Source of the DNA: Liolophura sinensis | Lineage: Eukaryota; Mollusca; Polyplacophora; Chitonida; Chitonidae | Direction: 5' to 3' | Length of the DNA: 64,000 bases | Assembly (NCBI RefSeq): GCF_032854445.1 | Contig: NC_088296.1 | Coordinates: 20,821,853 to 20,885,852 of the forward strand | In this document: positions 1-15,674 of the stretch, in pieces | Layout: each line of letters begins with the position of its first letter | How positions within the stretch are numbered: the stretch's first letter is position 1 | Program-made: the position numbers and the translations under genes | Notes under the pieces: model-generated | Told to the model about the DNA's origin: nothing | Databases searched by the model: none | The model's input: the letters and a program-made list of their open reading frames with translations, nothing else

Positions 1-3000
1 AAGGAACCACGAGAAGACCTGCAAGAGACGATAAGAAATAAGGATTAAGGAACCACCGCTACACCCACAAGACACAAAAAGAAGAAGAATTAAAGAACCA
101 CCTCAACGCCCACAAGACACAAGAAGAATAACGATTAAGAAACCACATCAACACCCACAAGACACGAGAAGAATAACGATTAAGGAATCACCTCAACACC
201 CACAAGACACGAGAAGAATAAGGATTAAGGAACCACGTCTACACCCACAAGACGCGAGAAGAATAAGGATTAGGGAACCACCTCTACACACACAAGACAC
301 GAGAAGAATAACGATTAAGGAACCACCTCTACACCCACAAGACACGAGAAAAAAAAGTATTAGGAAACCACCTCAACGCCCACAAGACACAAGAAGAATA
401 ACGATTAAGGAACCACATCAACACCTACAAGGCAAGACACAAGACACGACAAGAATAGCGAAGAATAAAGATTAAGGAGCCACAGAAAAAAAAGAAACGA
501 GAAGAATAAGGATTAAGGAACCACATAAACACCCACAAGAGACGAGAAGAATAAGATTAAGGAACCACATCAACACGCACAAGACACGAGAAAAATAAGG
601 ATTAGAGACCACGGAAAAAAAAGAAAAAAGAAGAATAAGGATTAAGAAAACACAGAAAGGAAGAAACAAAAAGAATAAAGATTAAGGAGCCACAGAAAAA
701 AAAAGAAACGAGAAGAATAAGGATTAAGGAACCACATAAACACCCACAAGACACGAGAAGAATAACGATTAAGGAACCACCGCAACACGCACAAGACACG
801 AGAAGAATAAAGATTAAGAAACCACATGAAACAAGACACGAGAAGAATAAGGATAAGGGATTCACATAAACACTCAGAAGACACGAAAAGAATAAGGATT
901 AAGGAACCACCTCAACACCCACAAGACACGAGGAGAATAAGGATTACGGAACCACATAAACACCTACAAGACACGAGAAGAATAAAGATTAAGGAACCAC
1001 ATGGACACCCACAAGACATGAGAACAATAACGATTAAGGAACCACATCTACACCTACAAGACGCGAGAAGAATAAGGATTAAGGAACCACATAAAACAAG
1101 ACACGAGAAAAGTAAGGACTAAGGAATCACACAAACACCTACAAGATACAAAAAGAATAAGGGTTAAGGAACCACGTCAACACCCACAAGACACGAGGAG
1201 AATAAGGATTAAGAAGCCACATAAACACTCACAAGACACGAGAAGAATAAGGATTAAGGAACCACCTCAACACGCACAAGACACGAGAAGAATAAGGTTA
1301 AGGGATTAACATAAACACTCACAAGACACGAAAAAATAAGGATTAAGGAACCACCTCAACACCCACAAGATTCGAGAAAATTAAGGTTTAAGAAATCACA
1401 GAAACACCCACAAGACACAAGAGGAATAAGGATTGAGAAACCACATAAAAAAACACACGAGAAGAATAAGGTTTAAGGACCCACATAAACACCTACAAGA
1501 CACGAGAAGAACAAGATTAAGGAACCATATCAACACCCAGAAGACACAACAAGAATAAGGATTAAGGAACCACATAATCACCCAAAAGACACGAAAGGAT
1601 TATAGATTAAGGAGCAACATTAACACCTACAAGACACGAGAAGAAAAAGGATTAAGGAACCACATCAACACTCTCAAGGCACGAGAAGAATAACGATTAA
1701 GGAACCACATCAACACCCACAAGACACGAGAAGAACAAGATTAAGGCACCACATTAACACTCACAAGACATCAGAGCAATAACGATAAAGGAACCACATC
1801 AACACCTACAAGACATTACAAGAATAAGGATGAAGGAACCACATAATCAACCACAAGACACGAGAGGAATAAGATTAAGGAACCACATAATCACCCAAAA
1901 GACACGAGAAGAAAAATGATTAAGGCGCCAAATAAACACCTACAAGCCACAAAGAGAGAAAGGATTAAAGAACCACATCTACACCCACAAGACACGAGAA
2001 GAATAAGATTAGGGATCCACAGAAACACCCACAAGACACGACAAAATTAAGAATGAAGAAACCACATAAACACCCACAAGACACAAGAAGAATAAGGATT
2101 AAGGAACCACATAAACAGCCGCAAGACACGAGAACATTAAGTATGAAGGAACCACATCAACACCCACAAGACACGAGAAGAATAAGGATTAAGGAACCAC
2201 ATCAACACCTACAAGACACGAGAAGAATAAGGATTAAGGAACAACATCAACACCTACAAGACACGAGAAGAATCAGGATTAAGGAACCACATCAACACCC
2301 ACAAGACACGAGAAGAATCAGGATTAAGGAACCACATCAACACCCACAAGACACAAGAAGAATAAGGATTAAGGAACCACATGAAACAAGACACGAGAAG
2401 AATAAGGATTAAGGAACCACATAAACACCCACAAGACACGAAAGGAATAGCGATAAAGGAAGCATATCAACACCTACTAGACACGAGAAAAATAAGGATT
2501 GAGAAACCACGCAAACACCTACAAGACACAAGAAGAATAAAAATTAAGGCACCACGCAAACACCAACAAGAGACGAGAAGAATAAGGATTGAAGAACCAC
2601 ATGGACATCTACAAGACACGAGAAGAATAAGGATTAAGGAACCACATGGACACCCACAAGACACGAGAAGAATGAGGATTACGGAACCACGTAAACATCC
2701 ACAAGACACGAGAAGAATAAGGATTAAGGAACCACATCAACACCTACAAGACACGAGAAGAATAACGATTAAGGAACCACATAAACACCCACAAGACACG
2801 AGAAGAATGAGGATTACGGAACCACGTAAACACCCACAAGACACGAGAAGAATGAGGATTACGGAACCACATAAACACCCACAAGACACGCGAAGAATGA
2901 GGATTACGGAACCACGTAAACACCCACAAGACACGAGAAGAATGAGGATTACGGAACCACGTAAACACCCACAAGACACGAGAAGAATGAGAATTACGGA

Positions 3001-3208
3001 ACCACGTAAACACCCACAAGACACGAGAAGAATAAGGATTAAGGAACTCTCATACACCTACAAATTGCGACAACATACGGAACTAAAGAAACCATGTGAA
3101 GTCCTACATGTACAAGACACTACAAGGGACAAGATTATGGAAACCACGCAGAAGACAAGGCAAGAGACAGGGTTGAGGAAACCACGCAAAGACCTACAAA
3201 ACCATTGA
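1..3208 (+). repeat. 45-bp minisatellite array
   Basis: About 70 head-to-tail units of 45 bp (typical core AAGACACGAGAAGAATAAGG followed by ATTAAGGAACCACATCAACA and a CCCAC spacer). The array runs off the left edge of the window. Units between about 2050 and 3040 are the most uniform, and those after 3050 decay into degenerate copies, the usual pattern of an array homogenised from within. Shortened units lacking the CACCCA part recur at about 826, 1090 and 2381. A variant block containing CACAGAAAAAAAAGAAACGA occurs twice about 206 bp apart (480 and 686), which indicates higher-order repeats. Because 45 is a multiple of three, reading frames stay open by chance (QDTRRIRIKEPHKHP on the + strand). 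Differences between units mostly change amino acids, so I do not call a gene. Confidence 0.93.
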
Positions 3209-3889
3209 AAGTATGATCAAAACGGGAATAAGGCTTAACTGAGCCTGTTTTATCGCCAAGAAAATATAAGGACTAAAGCCATGATAATATCGTAAATAGG
3301 CAAATAAATACACAGAAAAATAAATAGAAATAGGCTAATATGTATATATTTACCCATGACGACCTCAGGGAAAGCATCCTTGGAAATAATAACAATAATA
3401 AGAACGACTTTTGACGAGATTTGAATAAGGGAGAAGTGTTGTGTTAAGTAATGGAGGCAACGTATTCCATTCGCTAGCTCTATTTGGACTGAGTAATAAG
3501 AAAGGGTAGACTTAAATATAGGCTTATACAGGTTTAATTGTTGACCTCGCGTATTGTATTGGTGTATTTCTGATTGCCTCTGCAAATAACCCGAGAAACT
3601 TTTATTAATATTTTCATAATGGTACACATAGATGTGGATAAATTGTAGGCAGGAAAACGTTGTGATTTGGTCAACAACCGGAGCTCCTCAAAGAGCTGCG
3701 CAGTATGTTTCACTCTGTCGGAAAGTGTTATTGTATGTTGAACAATGGCGAAAGGATTAGAGATGGAAAAGTATTACATTAAAAAAAATAGTACAAAATA
3801 AGCTCTTTTTTATTAATTTAGGATTGATTATAATTAATAGTACCAATGCTTCCAGAAATTTCCCCATACATGTACTGAATATGATTCCA
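3209..3889. other. Non-coding stretch, no feature recognised
   Basis: AT-rich sequence between the minisatellite and a LINE scrap. A 125-codon minus-strand frame lies here but resembles nothing known and has a hydrophobic tail of the kind AT-rich DNA gives by chance. Confidence 0.5.
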
Positions 3890-4026
3890 TTTATTTTATA
3901 TATACCTCTAAAGCCATAGTGTGATAACTTAAACTTAAACAGCAGCCTATCATGTTTAACTGTGTAAAAAGTTTTTGATAGGTCTAGGAAAACTGCTATG
4001 GTGAACTTTTTACTTTCTTTACGCAT
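3890..4026 (-). mobile_element. LINE reverse-transcriptase fragment
   Basis: A minus-strand frame carries a recognisable piece of a non-LTR retrotransposon reverse transcriptase: AVFLDLSKTFYTVKHD followed by LLFKFKLSHYGFRGI, at about 3901-4005. Intact elements usually read FLDLSKAFDTVNHDILL with an HYGIRG motif downstream, so this is the first catalytic-Asp region of the palm, with the second conserved Asp replaced by Tyr. Sequence on either side is not recognisable. It is a short, decayed insertion downstream of the minus-strand Ig gene. Confidence 0.72.
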
Positions 4027-4343
4027 CCTCTACCATCTCCACCCTCCAACCTCACAAATACATTCTATTCTTAAAGCATGAGCAGAGTTATCAAGCAGCA
4101 ATGTATTCACCTAACATCTGTATATCAAGCCGATCGTCACATCAACTAAATAAAAAAAAACATAATAAAAACCTGTATAAAGCATTTAATAGACGTACAT
4201 GACGTTAACCTACGAATGGTCGCATATTTCTCCTGGCTCAGCCTGGTTTCTACCAATGCGTAAACCGTCGTTTAAGTGAAATACAGCGTAAAACACCGAT
4301 CAAAAAGTCAGATCAAACATATAAGACGAAAAGGGCAACTTAC

Positions 4344-7149
<2,806 letters not shown>

Positions 7150-8397
7150 GGTGATCCTTGGTCTCAAACGGATGGACTTATCCCAGATCCTGTATTAGCA
7201 GCTCTGATGTTCACACACAGATATTAAACAGGAGAAAACACACTGCAACAGAATAATTGTACGATGAGCTCAGTGTGAAACCGCCCAAACCAAAGATTCG
7301 ATGCTTGATATTTGATTACATGTACATTTCTAGCGTCATGACTGATTCAGACTGGCTGGTTTTAAGGCTGGCGACTTAAAATGATCTAAATACATTTGTG
7401 CTTCATGTATATGGGCTAGTCGGCATTTACACGGATATGTGTAATATGTATCTATTTCATAGGTGTTTATCCCGTACTCAAGGAAACTGGACCTATACGA
7501 CGGCATCGTAACTTGTGGAAGAAAACCGGACAGAGCCCGGGGGAAAACCCACGTTCGACCGGACATCAAAATCAAATTATTTCATACAGACAGCATTAAT
7601 ACAGGCGTCTAAACCTTTCACTCTATACCTACAAAAGTTTGTACTAGCTGAATAAAAACCAGTGGATATAATATAGATCCCAGAGGCAGTTTCATTTATT
7701 ACGTGCCAACGACTAGTATAAATATTAACACCACCGGTTACAAAATGTCCAGGTCAGATACATGTATATCCAGCGATAGACCACTATTACATATGCAGGG
7801 CTATATGTACACACCGTTCCGTATACTTACATATATGACTGTTTTATGTGAGCCAGTGGTTGTTCCAGTTCTTCTTTAAAATACTATGTACGCTGTGCAA
7901 ATTAAAAGAGTGGAAACAACTGAAGGTGTGAAACCTACTTTCACGCATCAAGTACGACGCAGTTAGATCTGTGAGCTATGTAGGTCATGTGTGAAAAGAA
8001 ACTCCGGATATTCGTATTCACCTCTCGGCGGGGATTTCCAAGATCCCGGGGATTTCCATTTCCAGAAAATGAAATACCAGAAATACCAGGAAGTAAATTT
8101 TAATTGAAGTTAGAAAATAATGACTCTTTATCTAGTCGTTTTCGTTGATTTTAGACCGGTAAATGTGGAAGAGCTGAACTTTTCTTTCTTCTACTGATAT
8201 CGCTCGCTTAACTATTCCTGAATCAAAATCATCATCTCAACATTAAACAAAGGTAAACTCCTGAAACTTTGGAAGTGACGTCCACATACAATATCAACTG
8301 TGAGAGTTAAGTGTACAATTGAACTGTACAGTGTACAAGCGTGTCCCTGATACACCGAGCAAAAGTCTCCGCTCTACCTGCTATAGGGTAAATGTTT

Positions 8398-8448
8398 GTT
8401 TGTTTGTTTGATTGGTGTTTTACGCCGTACTCAAGAATATTTCACTAT
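8398..8448 (-). mobile_element. SINE tail fragment
   Basis: Only the tail end of the molluscan tRNA-SINE: TGATTGGTGTTTTACGCC then GTACTCAAGAATATTTCACT. Confidence 0.8.
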
Positions 8449-8529
8449 AGGGTAAATGACACGGATGTATGTCATTATGGCATTCTTTGCAATACGTCTG
8501 AATCGAAGAAATTTGCTGCCGGCTGTTAC

Positions 8530-8770
8530 GTTAGCTTTACAACAACGACATTTTACGGCTTACGATGGTAGCCACCGTCGTATCCTCTGGTCGTTAAGAT
8601 TTTTCTTAAATAGCCATCTTTATCAGGTATGTGTGCTTTGTCAACAGAGGTAGTAGACGGAAAGGTGGGGACTACCGAGCATGCATACGCCTAAATATTA
8701 TCATATCAGAACTGTAAATTTTGTAGTGTCACTTCAGATTCACAGGTGGTGTAAATTTAGCCTTTTAGAT
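8530..8770 (+). repeat. Diverged third fragment of segment B
   Basis: Shares GCTTTACAACRRCG, CGGCTTACGATG, AACCATCTTT-like and TTTTGTAGTGTCAC blocks in the same order as 11390-11545 and 18045-18185. It is much more diverged than B is from B', so it is an older copy. Confidence 0.6.
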
Positions 8771-9639
8771 CTGCTTATCATATAGTTTCTTCATTTCTGA
8801 ACATTTTGCCGTGAAGTCTAGGCTTCAAGTCTACACCCCTGTAGTCATATCCTTTGAAAACTGCTTTAAGAGGCCGATTCCTCAAAACCAGTTTTAACTG
8901 AACTCAGAATTTGAAATGCAATTTTTGAGCAGTGCAAATTAAAATTTTCACCACTTCTCAGTGTTATCTTAATGTGTCAAAATTCAAACTTCCATTACCG
9001 AAAACTAAACATTGTGCCAACGTTTTAACTTTGTCATTGTGGAATAGGCCCCAGTTAAATCAGTTTTTCGTAACTTTTCTCGTAAATGACTTCGCCTTAT
9101 GGCACTATAACCCGGACAAAGTCTTCTACGAAAAAAGATATGAGAACTTACGAGGTTTTGTGAAAGTGACCCCAGGTTTGTACAACCAGACGTTTTGTGA
9201 AAGTGACCCCAGGTTTTTACAACCAGACGTGTAGTCACACCTTTCAGAACTACTTACCCGTGTTAGTAATCTTTTCAACGACCTACATATATATGTAAAC
9301 ACCACAGGTTAGAAAGTACCCAGGTCAAGCAGAAATCCAGCTATACATGCAAGAGATCCTCACTGCGATAACAAATGCAGAACTACATGTAGACACTGCT
9401 TGATGTACAAGCATCACCTGACACAGTCGCTGTTCTATAAAAATACGTTAAAACACTATACGCTGTACATATTCCACAGAACTGAACCAACACAAGATAC
9501 CAAGCCTTCGTTCTTTTGTCAAGTAATATATAGAGAGTACGTGTTGTGTAAGGAGAAAGTATACCGGACCTACATGTATATTTGGCATTTGGGATTTCCA
9601 AGTCTTCACAAGGAGGGAGATGTAAGGTAAAAATAATTT

Positions 9640-9772
9640 GATTTTTTTTTTTTTTTTTTTTTTTGATTGGTGTTTTACGCCGTACTCAAGAATATTTCAC
9701 TTATACGACGGCGGCCAGCATTATGGTGGGTGGAAACCGGGCAGAGCCCGGATGAAACCCACGACCATCCGT
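9640..9772 (-). mobile_element. SINE, 5'-truncated
   Basis: T-rich tail, then the conserved tail and central part (CGGCGGCCAGCATTATGG, AACCGGGCAGAGCCCGG, CACGACCATCCG). The tRNA-like head is missing. Confidence 0.88.
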
Positions 9773-10100
9773 AAAAATAATTTGAGAAATCCCTTTGGGG
9801 AAAACCACTTAAACTCTACAGTTCATTCTTACCTTATGGAACTTTAAGCTAAGCTGTACTACTGTTACACGGGGTAGTCTCATTATAATATGATCCCCAT
9901 TTGGGTATCTCAGGTCTCCTTATTCTGTTTGACTTCGCCATTTCACGAGCTGTTAAGCTAACATATAAGGGAGGGATAAAGGAACTGACCCCTATGTCCT
10001 TGCATTATATTAGGCTGGAATTCAGTTTGTCGTTCTTTCACTGACACACTCTAAACGCTTGTTACTTCGAAATAGAACACAAAACAGCAGTTTTGTGTAG

Positions 10101-10255
10101 AGTTAAGTGTACAGTTGTACAGAACATGCCAGGGTTAAGTGTACAATTGTACAGAATATGCCAGAGTTAACTGTACAATTGTACAGAACATGCCAGAGTT
10201 AATTGTACAATTGTACAGAACATGCCAGAGTTAACTGTACAATTGCACAGACCAT
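10101..10255. repeat. 32-bp tandem repeat with a palindrome in each unit
   Basis: About five units spaced exactly 32 bp (starts of GTTAA at 10102, 10134, 10166, 10198 and 10230). Most units contain the perfect 14-bp palindrome TGTACAATTGTACA; the first has TGTACAGTTGTACA and the last TGTACAATTGCACA. Confidence 0.92.
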
Positions 10256-10289
10256 TCACAATCACTGGGATGGAATTGTAGTTCTTTAA

Positions 10290-10366
10290 TTTATCTACTT
10301 GATTAGTGTTTTACGCCGTACTCAGGAATATTGTACTTATACAAAGGTGGCCAGTATTATGGTGGA
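10290..10366 (-). mobile_element. SINE fragment
   Basis: TTGATTAGTGTTTTACGCC and GGTGGCCAGTATTATGGTGG: tail and part of the centre only. Confidence 0.78.
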
Positions 10367-13336
10367 TTTTCCGCTGGAATTATTTAAAGTCGTTAATACG
10401 TATGAATTACACATCCCATTAAAGTTATTACAAATCACATTAATCTATCTCACAACTCATCAAGCCTATTGCATTAAACGCACTGGAAATCACGCCAAAC
10501 CTATTACACCTTATATTAAAGTGAAAGAGAGAAACTATCAGGGCAAAAATAAAGTTCTTTTATAATTATTGGCTACCTCAGTGTACATGTATTTGCCGTG
10601 CTAAGTTAGTTTACGCGATGGTGCTTAAGATATAAATTCACCATAGTCACAGGTAGCTGCACGCAGCTGAATCGCAAAACATTTTGGTGTGATTCAACGG
10701 AATCCATTTTTGTGGTTGTACATTGAATGACTAAGCTCAGGATATGACGTTATATGCACCTGCACGCAGCCCCCTTAATCTAATAGGATACACGAATATA
10801 TAGTTTTGTCTCTAATACGTCACAGGTATAATAATGATGCGAAACTATTTCGGGTAACCAGCAGCAGCAAGACGTTTGTCCCACATTTAGATGGCCCATA
10901 TACATTTGAACTGAATTAGTCAGCCAGGTAAAACTCCCCACGTAACTACAATAAATGGCTATTCTTTGAGTAGCTTTTTTCTCGCTCGTAATTTGACTCG
11001 TACATTTACTCCACCCTGATAAATGACTCGGTGTGCAGCGCTGTTTTGGGGATTTAGTGGTTTACCTATATATGTTCAAGTACCACATATTGATTTCAGT
11101 CTAAGGCTGTTTATGCAGTAACGCTAAATAGAGCGGATGGACCGGATATGTCATACTATGTTATTCGTTGTTATCAGTCAGCTGTTATAAAATTTTTCCA
11201 CCGGTTATCAACACACATATAATAAGGCAATTGCAGCGACAAACATGACACGGGTCTCGCCTTGTGTAGTGAAATACATACAAGTAGAGTATATTGGTTG
11301 GTTCTTTGATCAGTGTAATGGAGAAGGCTTAGGTCTCTCAAGCAGGGCCTATGCTGGCTATACGGACAGCCCCATGCTGTCATACATTTTAGTAGCTTTA
11401 CAACGGCTTACGATGATACTGTCGTTTCCAATGGTCATTCAGTCATTATGTTAATTAACCATCTTTAGCAGAGTTGTAGAAGATGGGAAGTTACGGACTA
11501 CGGAGTTTTGTAGTGTCACACCATAACTACATGTGGTGCAAAATGTATCCGTGATTGGATTGAAAACGTTTCCTGGTGAATGGTAAACAGGGTCATGCTT
11601 ATGTATCTTTGTTGTTTCTTGGTTTACTTTCTCGTTACTTTATTAACGAGAATTTTCCTTTTTTACATCCTACATGTATTTCACAAAAGATAATACAGAC
11701 GTAAAGATAATGTAATACTTACAAACCAGACTCCATAAGAATTACCGGTATAGACAGCATAGCATTAAATTTCATTGAGCTGCCTGGCCCTATTATCACT
11801 TAACGTCATAAATATTAAAAAAGCCAGTGGCGTGCTGGGTTTTGGACGTTTAACAGTTTTTGTAGGAGGACTACCTTCACTGCTATCGATTTTACTGTAA
11901 ACCCGGTTTCTCACAGTACCATATTCGAAATGGTTTACACGTTTGAGTAAAATAATTTAGCCGCTTTAAAGAAAACCCCCAGTCTTATGATCTTTAGAGA
12001 TTAAGAATACAGGGTTCGCTTTGCTATCTGTTTAATCTCTGTCGACTCTTAGGTAAAATGTTTTATATTTTCGTAGCCTATGAGACCGATATGGATTTAC
12101 TCTGAATACTCCAATCATTAGTTCAATGTTGTTATTCCATTTATAACACCAAATACATTCCCAGTCGGTATTGTCCCAGTATAACTCTTGGAAGAAAACT
12201 CAGTCTTACGACTTATTTCATTGAATCATCCAGAACAGCATAATAGAAGATCCGAAGATTTGTTTTCCAGTTCGAACACTAAACAGTGAAACCCTTTTAT
12301 TCACATGTATACAGTCAAATCATCAAATATTCTATCAGAATCAACAGTACCATTTGAGAGAGATAGAGAGTTTCAGGGGGAATAACTCTGAGCGGCTTGT
12401 TCACACGGCTATATACGATGAACAGTCTTTAGCAATTTAAAAATATTACGACGGGTATATGTGCTGGAATTTCTACCTTAGGTACATTTTAATGCAAGAG
12501 AAGTAACTCTTTAACTCATATAGTCACAGCCCCTTCAGTATAACACTAAATCCTTCCTACGTAATATACTGAAGATTACTGATCTCCCGCCAGATCGAGC
12601 AAATCTCCCGCAGGATCGAATACACAAGCTCATCCTACTGTAAATCATGGTCCGCTCCTCTTGGGAAGATCGGCGATCCTTGGCCAGTCTCTATGCTGAT
12701 TCTCTATGGAATGCTCATCGATGTATAAGCTGTGTTTTGAGACCGTATAACTGTCTTGCATCTGTATAGTTCAGTAACTGTAAATTTTCATCTGTGTTAT
12801 CTGCTAACAAATCTTCTGTAGCTTGCCTTGACCTTGCCTTTGCTCTTGTCTTTGTCTTCGATCTTGACTGTCGTTGTCCTCCAGGACCATCTGTCAGACG
12901 CCATGATCGATGTCTTTTTATAGCGTGCAGACAGAGTAAGCGGTGCTAATCACCAAAAATCATACATGTACATTTTGATTGCCTGACTTGCATTGAGCAA
13001 CGTTCGCCTCTTACTACACCCCGCCTATAATTTACTATGAAGGAAGCAAAATATGGTTAACATAACATATTTTTCTTTATGCAAGCATAAAAAAACCCCG
13101 TTTTTACTATCAAATAGTGCTATATTAAATATTATTTGACAAACACAGATACTGTAAAATCTGCTCTTTCTAACAATACCCATATAACACGAGTCGTTTT
13201 CGTAATTATCAAAATCCTTGATTCCAAAGCCTCCAATCCGAAATGCTGAACGTCATGGTGGACTTTACAAACCACGACGAAGTGAAGTGAATCATTTCGG
13301 TAGGAAATAAATACTTAATAGCTTTTAACTGAGGCA

Positions 13337-13470
13337 GGGCTTCCGCGGCTCAGTTGGTTAGCGCGCTAGCGCAGAGTAATAACCCAGGAGCCTCTCACCA
13401 AAGCGGTCGTTGTGAGATCAAGTCCAGCTCATGCTGCCTTCGTCTCTGGCCGTACGTGAGAAAGTCATAA
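13337..13470 (+). mobile_element. SINE head fragment (tRNA-like part)
   Basis: Reads GGCTCAGTTGGTTAGCGC, the A-box region, and TCGTTGTGAGATCAAGTCC, the B-box region, then the first part of the body (GGCCGTACGTGAGAAAGTC). The tail is lost. This is a SINE, not a working tRNA gene: no acceptor stem can be drawn. Confidence 0.82.
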
Positions 13471-14074
13471 GACATGCATATATGTTCTTATTATTATTAT
13501 ACAATTCTAAAACAAATGTATAATGTATTATATAATTTTGTAGTTTCAGACTGCAATGTACATAAAAATGTACCATGTACATATATTCTTGTGTACAGCG
13601 TAAAACACCAGTTTGATAAGTAATTCAAATATATAATTCATAACTAATCTGCTGTTACGCATCTATATTTCAAATCTAAGGAAAAACACAATTGGTATTT
13701 TGAATCAGTAGTCCATGAATACAGCTTAGAAGTACATATAAAATCATTCTTAATCGGTACTTACAAATCACAAAATTTCTGAATCTGAAATTATTGATCG
13801 GTAATCGATATTTTCTGTTTAGTGATTCATACTTTCGAAATACGTACATAGAAATTAGAATTCTGTAAATGTAAATAATAATTCTAAAAATTTTTTTATC
13901 TATAATCACAAATAATAAATCTGTATTGAAGGATTTAAAACCAACTATCATGTACTCTTTTACATGAATAACACATTCGTTATTATTTATTGCGGACATT
14001 GATTAAATACATTGTTATTTGTAATTGTGAAAAATGTATCAAATTAGTAAATACGGATTACCAGTCCCACGAGG

Positions 14075-14305
14075 ATGAGCCACGATATGGCTGAATTATT
14101 GTCGAAGTCGCGTCGCTGTGAGTTTAAGTCCAGTTAATGCTTTTGCCCTCTCTGGCCATAGTAGGGAAGGTGTGCCGACAACATGTGGATGTTTCCCATT
14201 GGCTGTGTCCAATTTCCTCCTACAATTAGGTTGGCCGCTATCGTATAAGTGAACTTTATACATGAGTGCAGTGTAAAATACCACTCAGGCAGATAAATAA
14301 ACATT
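14075..14305 (+). mobile_element. Decayed near full-length SINE
   Basis: Recognisable head (GAGCCACGATATGGCTGAAT, GTGAGTTTAAGTCCAGTTAA), body (CTCTCTGGCCATAG, TGGATGTTTCCCATTGGCTG) and tail (GTATAAGTGAACTTTATACA to AGATAAATAAAC). It has many substitutions and is the same in copy B' (20733-20964). Confidence 0.8.
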
Positions 14306-14378
14306 CGTACTTACAGGCAACGTCATTTAAAATAAACCCAAGCCCAGACAGAGACTGCGATCTGGCTTTTATTCATTG

Positions 14379-14490
14379 ATTTAATCTGACTGGTGTTAGA
14401 ATATTTCACTTATGCGACGGTGGACATCATTATATGGTGCAATGAAACCAGCCAAGATGAAGATGTGCAAGTTTTGATCCGTCCATATGT
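14379..14490 (-). mobile_element. Decayed SINE fragment
   Basis: GAATATTTCACTTATGCGAC, GGTGGACATCATTATATGG and AATGAAACCAGCC match the tail and centre of the SINE on the minus strand. The matching copy in B' is at 21038-21149. Confidence 0.65.
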
Positions 14491-15613
14491 TATTAGGCCC
14501 TTCGCTCGATTTATGTTTCTTTGCCCCATTATGTTATCAAGTTACACCCAATGAGCGCAAACTATGGCAAAGTCATGTCGCTCAGCAAGCAAATAGGTTA
14601 CATCGGTGTGTCTAAATAACCAGTAACCATATAGCGCAACATGCGTGTTTAAGTTCAATGACGATTTAGGTACCCGCTTGTTAAAACTACAACAGCTGAC
14701 ATATCAGATATGTATGTGTAGGATTTTCAAATTGTCATGTTAGTGTTGACTCCTGATGACTTAGAAACCGACACATACAACTGTTCATGAAAATTACACA
14801 TACTTACATCAGTTAAAATAAAGGTGAGATTTTGCCTGTTTGAGGCTACATTTCATCGTGTTCGTATGTACAGCATATGGCAAAGAACTTCGAACTAAAA
14901 CAGTCATATATGTAAGTATACCGAACGGTGTGTACATATAGCCCTGCATATGTAATAGTGGTCTATCGCTGGATATACATGTATCTGACCTGGATATTTT
15001 GTAACCGGTGGTGTTAATATTTATACTAGTCGTTGGCACGTAATAAATGGAACTGCCTCTGGGATCTATATTATATCCACTGGTTTTTATTCAGCTAGTA
15101 CAAACTTTTGTAGGTATAGAGTGAAAGGTTTAGACGCCTGTATTAATGCTATCTGTATGAAATAATTTGATTTTGATTTGGCTTCCTGTCCGGTCGAACG
15201 TGGGTTTTCCCCCGGGCTCTGTCCGGTTTTCTTCCACAGGTTACGATGCCGTCGTATAGGCCCAGTTTCCTTGAGTAAGGGATAAACACCTATGAAATAG
15301 ATACATATTACACATATCCGTGTAAATGCCGACTAGCCCATATACATGAAGCACAAATGTATTTAGATCATTTTAAGATCATTTTAAGTCGCCAGCCTTA
15401 AAACCAGCCAGTCTGAATCAGTCATGACGCTAGAAATGTACATGTAATCAAATATCAAGCATCGAATCTTTGGTTTGGGCGGTTTCACACTGAGCTCATC
15501 GTACAATTATTCTGTTGCAGTGTGTTTTCTCCTGTTTAATATCTGTGTGTGAACATCAGAGCTGCTGATACAGGATCTGGGATAAGTCCATCCGTTTGAG
15601 ACCAAGGATCACC

Positions 15614-15674
15614 ATGTGGAGGGATTTTATTCAGCCAATGCTCTTTGTCATTGTCGCCACTTTTGTAAATGGTG
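15614..15674 (+). CDS. Exon 1 of forward Ig copy: signal peptide
   Basis: ATG, 20 codons and one base before GTAAGT. It differs from the inverted copy by D for N and F for I near the N-terminus. The context ACCATGT is an acceptable start. Confidence 0.8.

Larger units (their letters stand above)
7846..10881. other. Spacer between A' and B, no supported gene
   Basis: Holds three SINE scraps (8398-8448, 9640-9772, 10290-10366), a 32-bp tandem repeat and a diverged fragment of segment B (about 8530-8770). Open frames here are short and unlike known proteins. Confidence 0.6.
10882..14892 (+). repeat. Segment B, first copy
   Basis: Nearly identical over about 4 kb to 17532-21551 in the same direction, with a few per cent substitutions and small indels. 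Limits are CACATTTAGATGGCCC on the left and CAAAGAACTTCG on the right. It contains three decayed SINEs (13337, 14075, 14379) at matching places in both copies, so they predate the duplication. I found no gene: the longest frames differ between the copies in start, stop or frame. Confidence 0.93.

Noticed and set aside
2381-3208. 275-codon open frame in the minisatellite
   Set aside because: Direct product of a 45-bp repeat. Unit differences are mainly amino-acid-changing, and there is no domain and no splice or start context.
3250-3627. Further membrane exon of the minus-strand Ig gene (hydrophobic ISLFLFIFLCIYLP)
   Set aside because: No credible phase-1 acceptor, and the hydrophobicity comes from AT-rich DNA.
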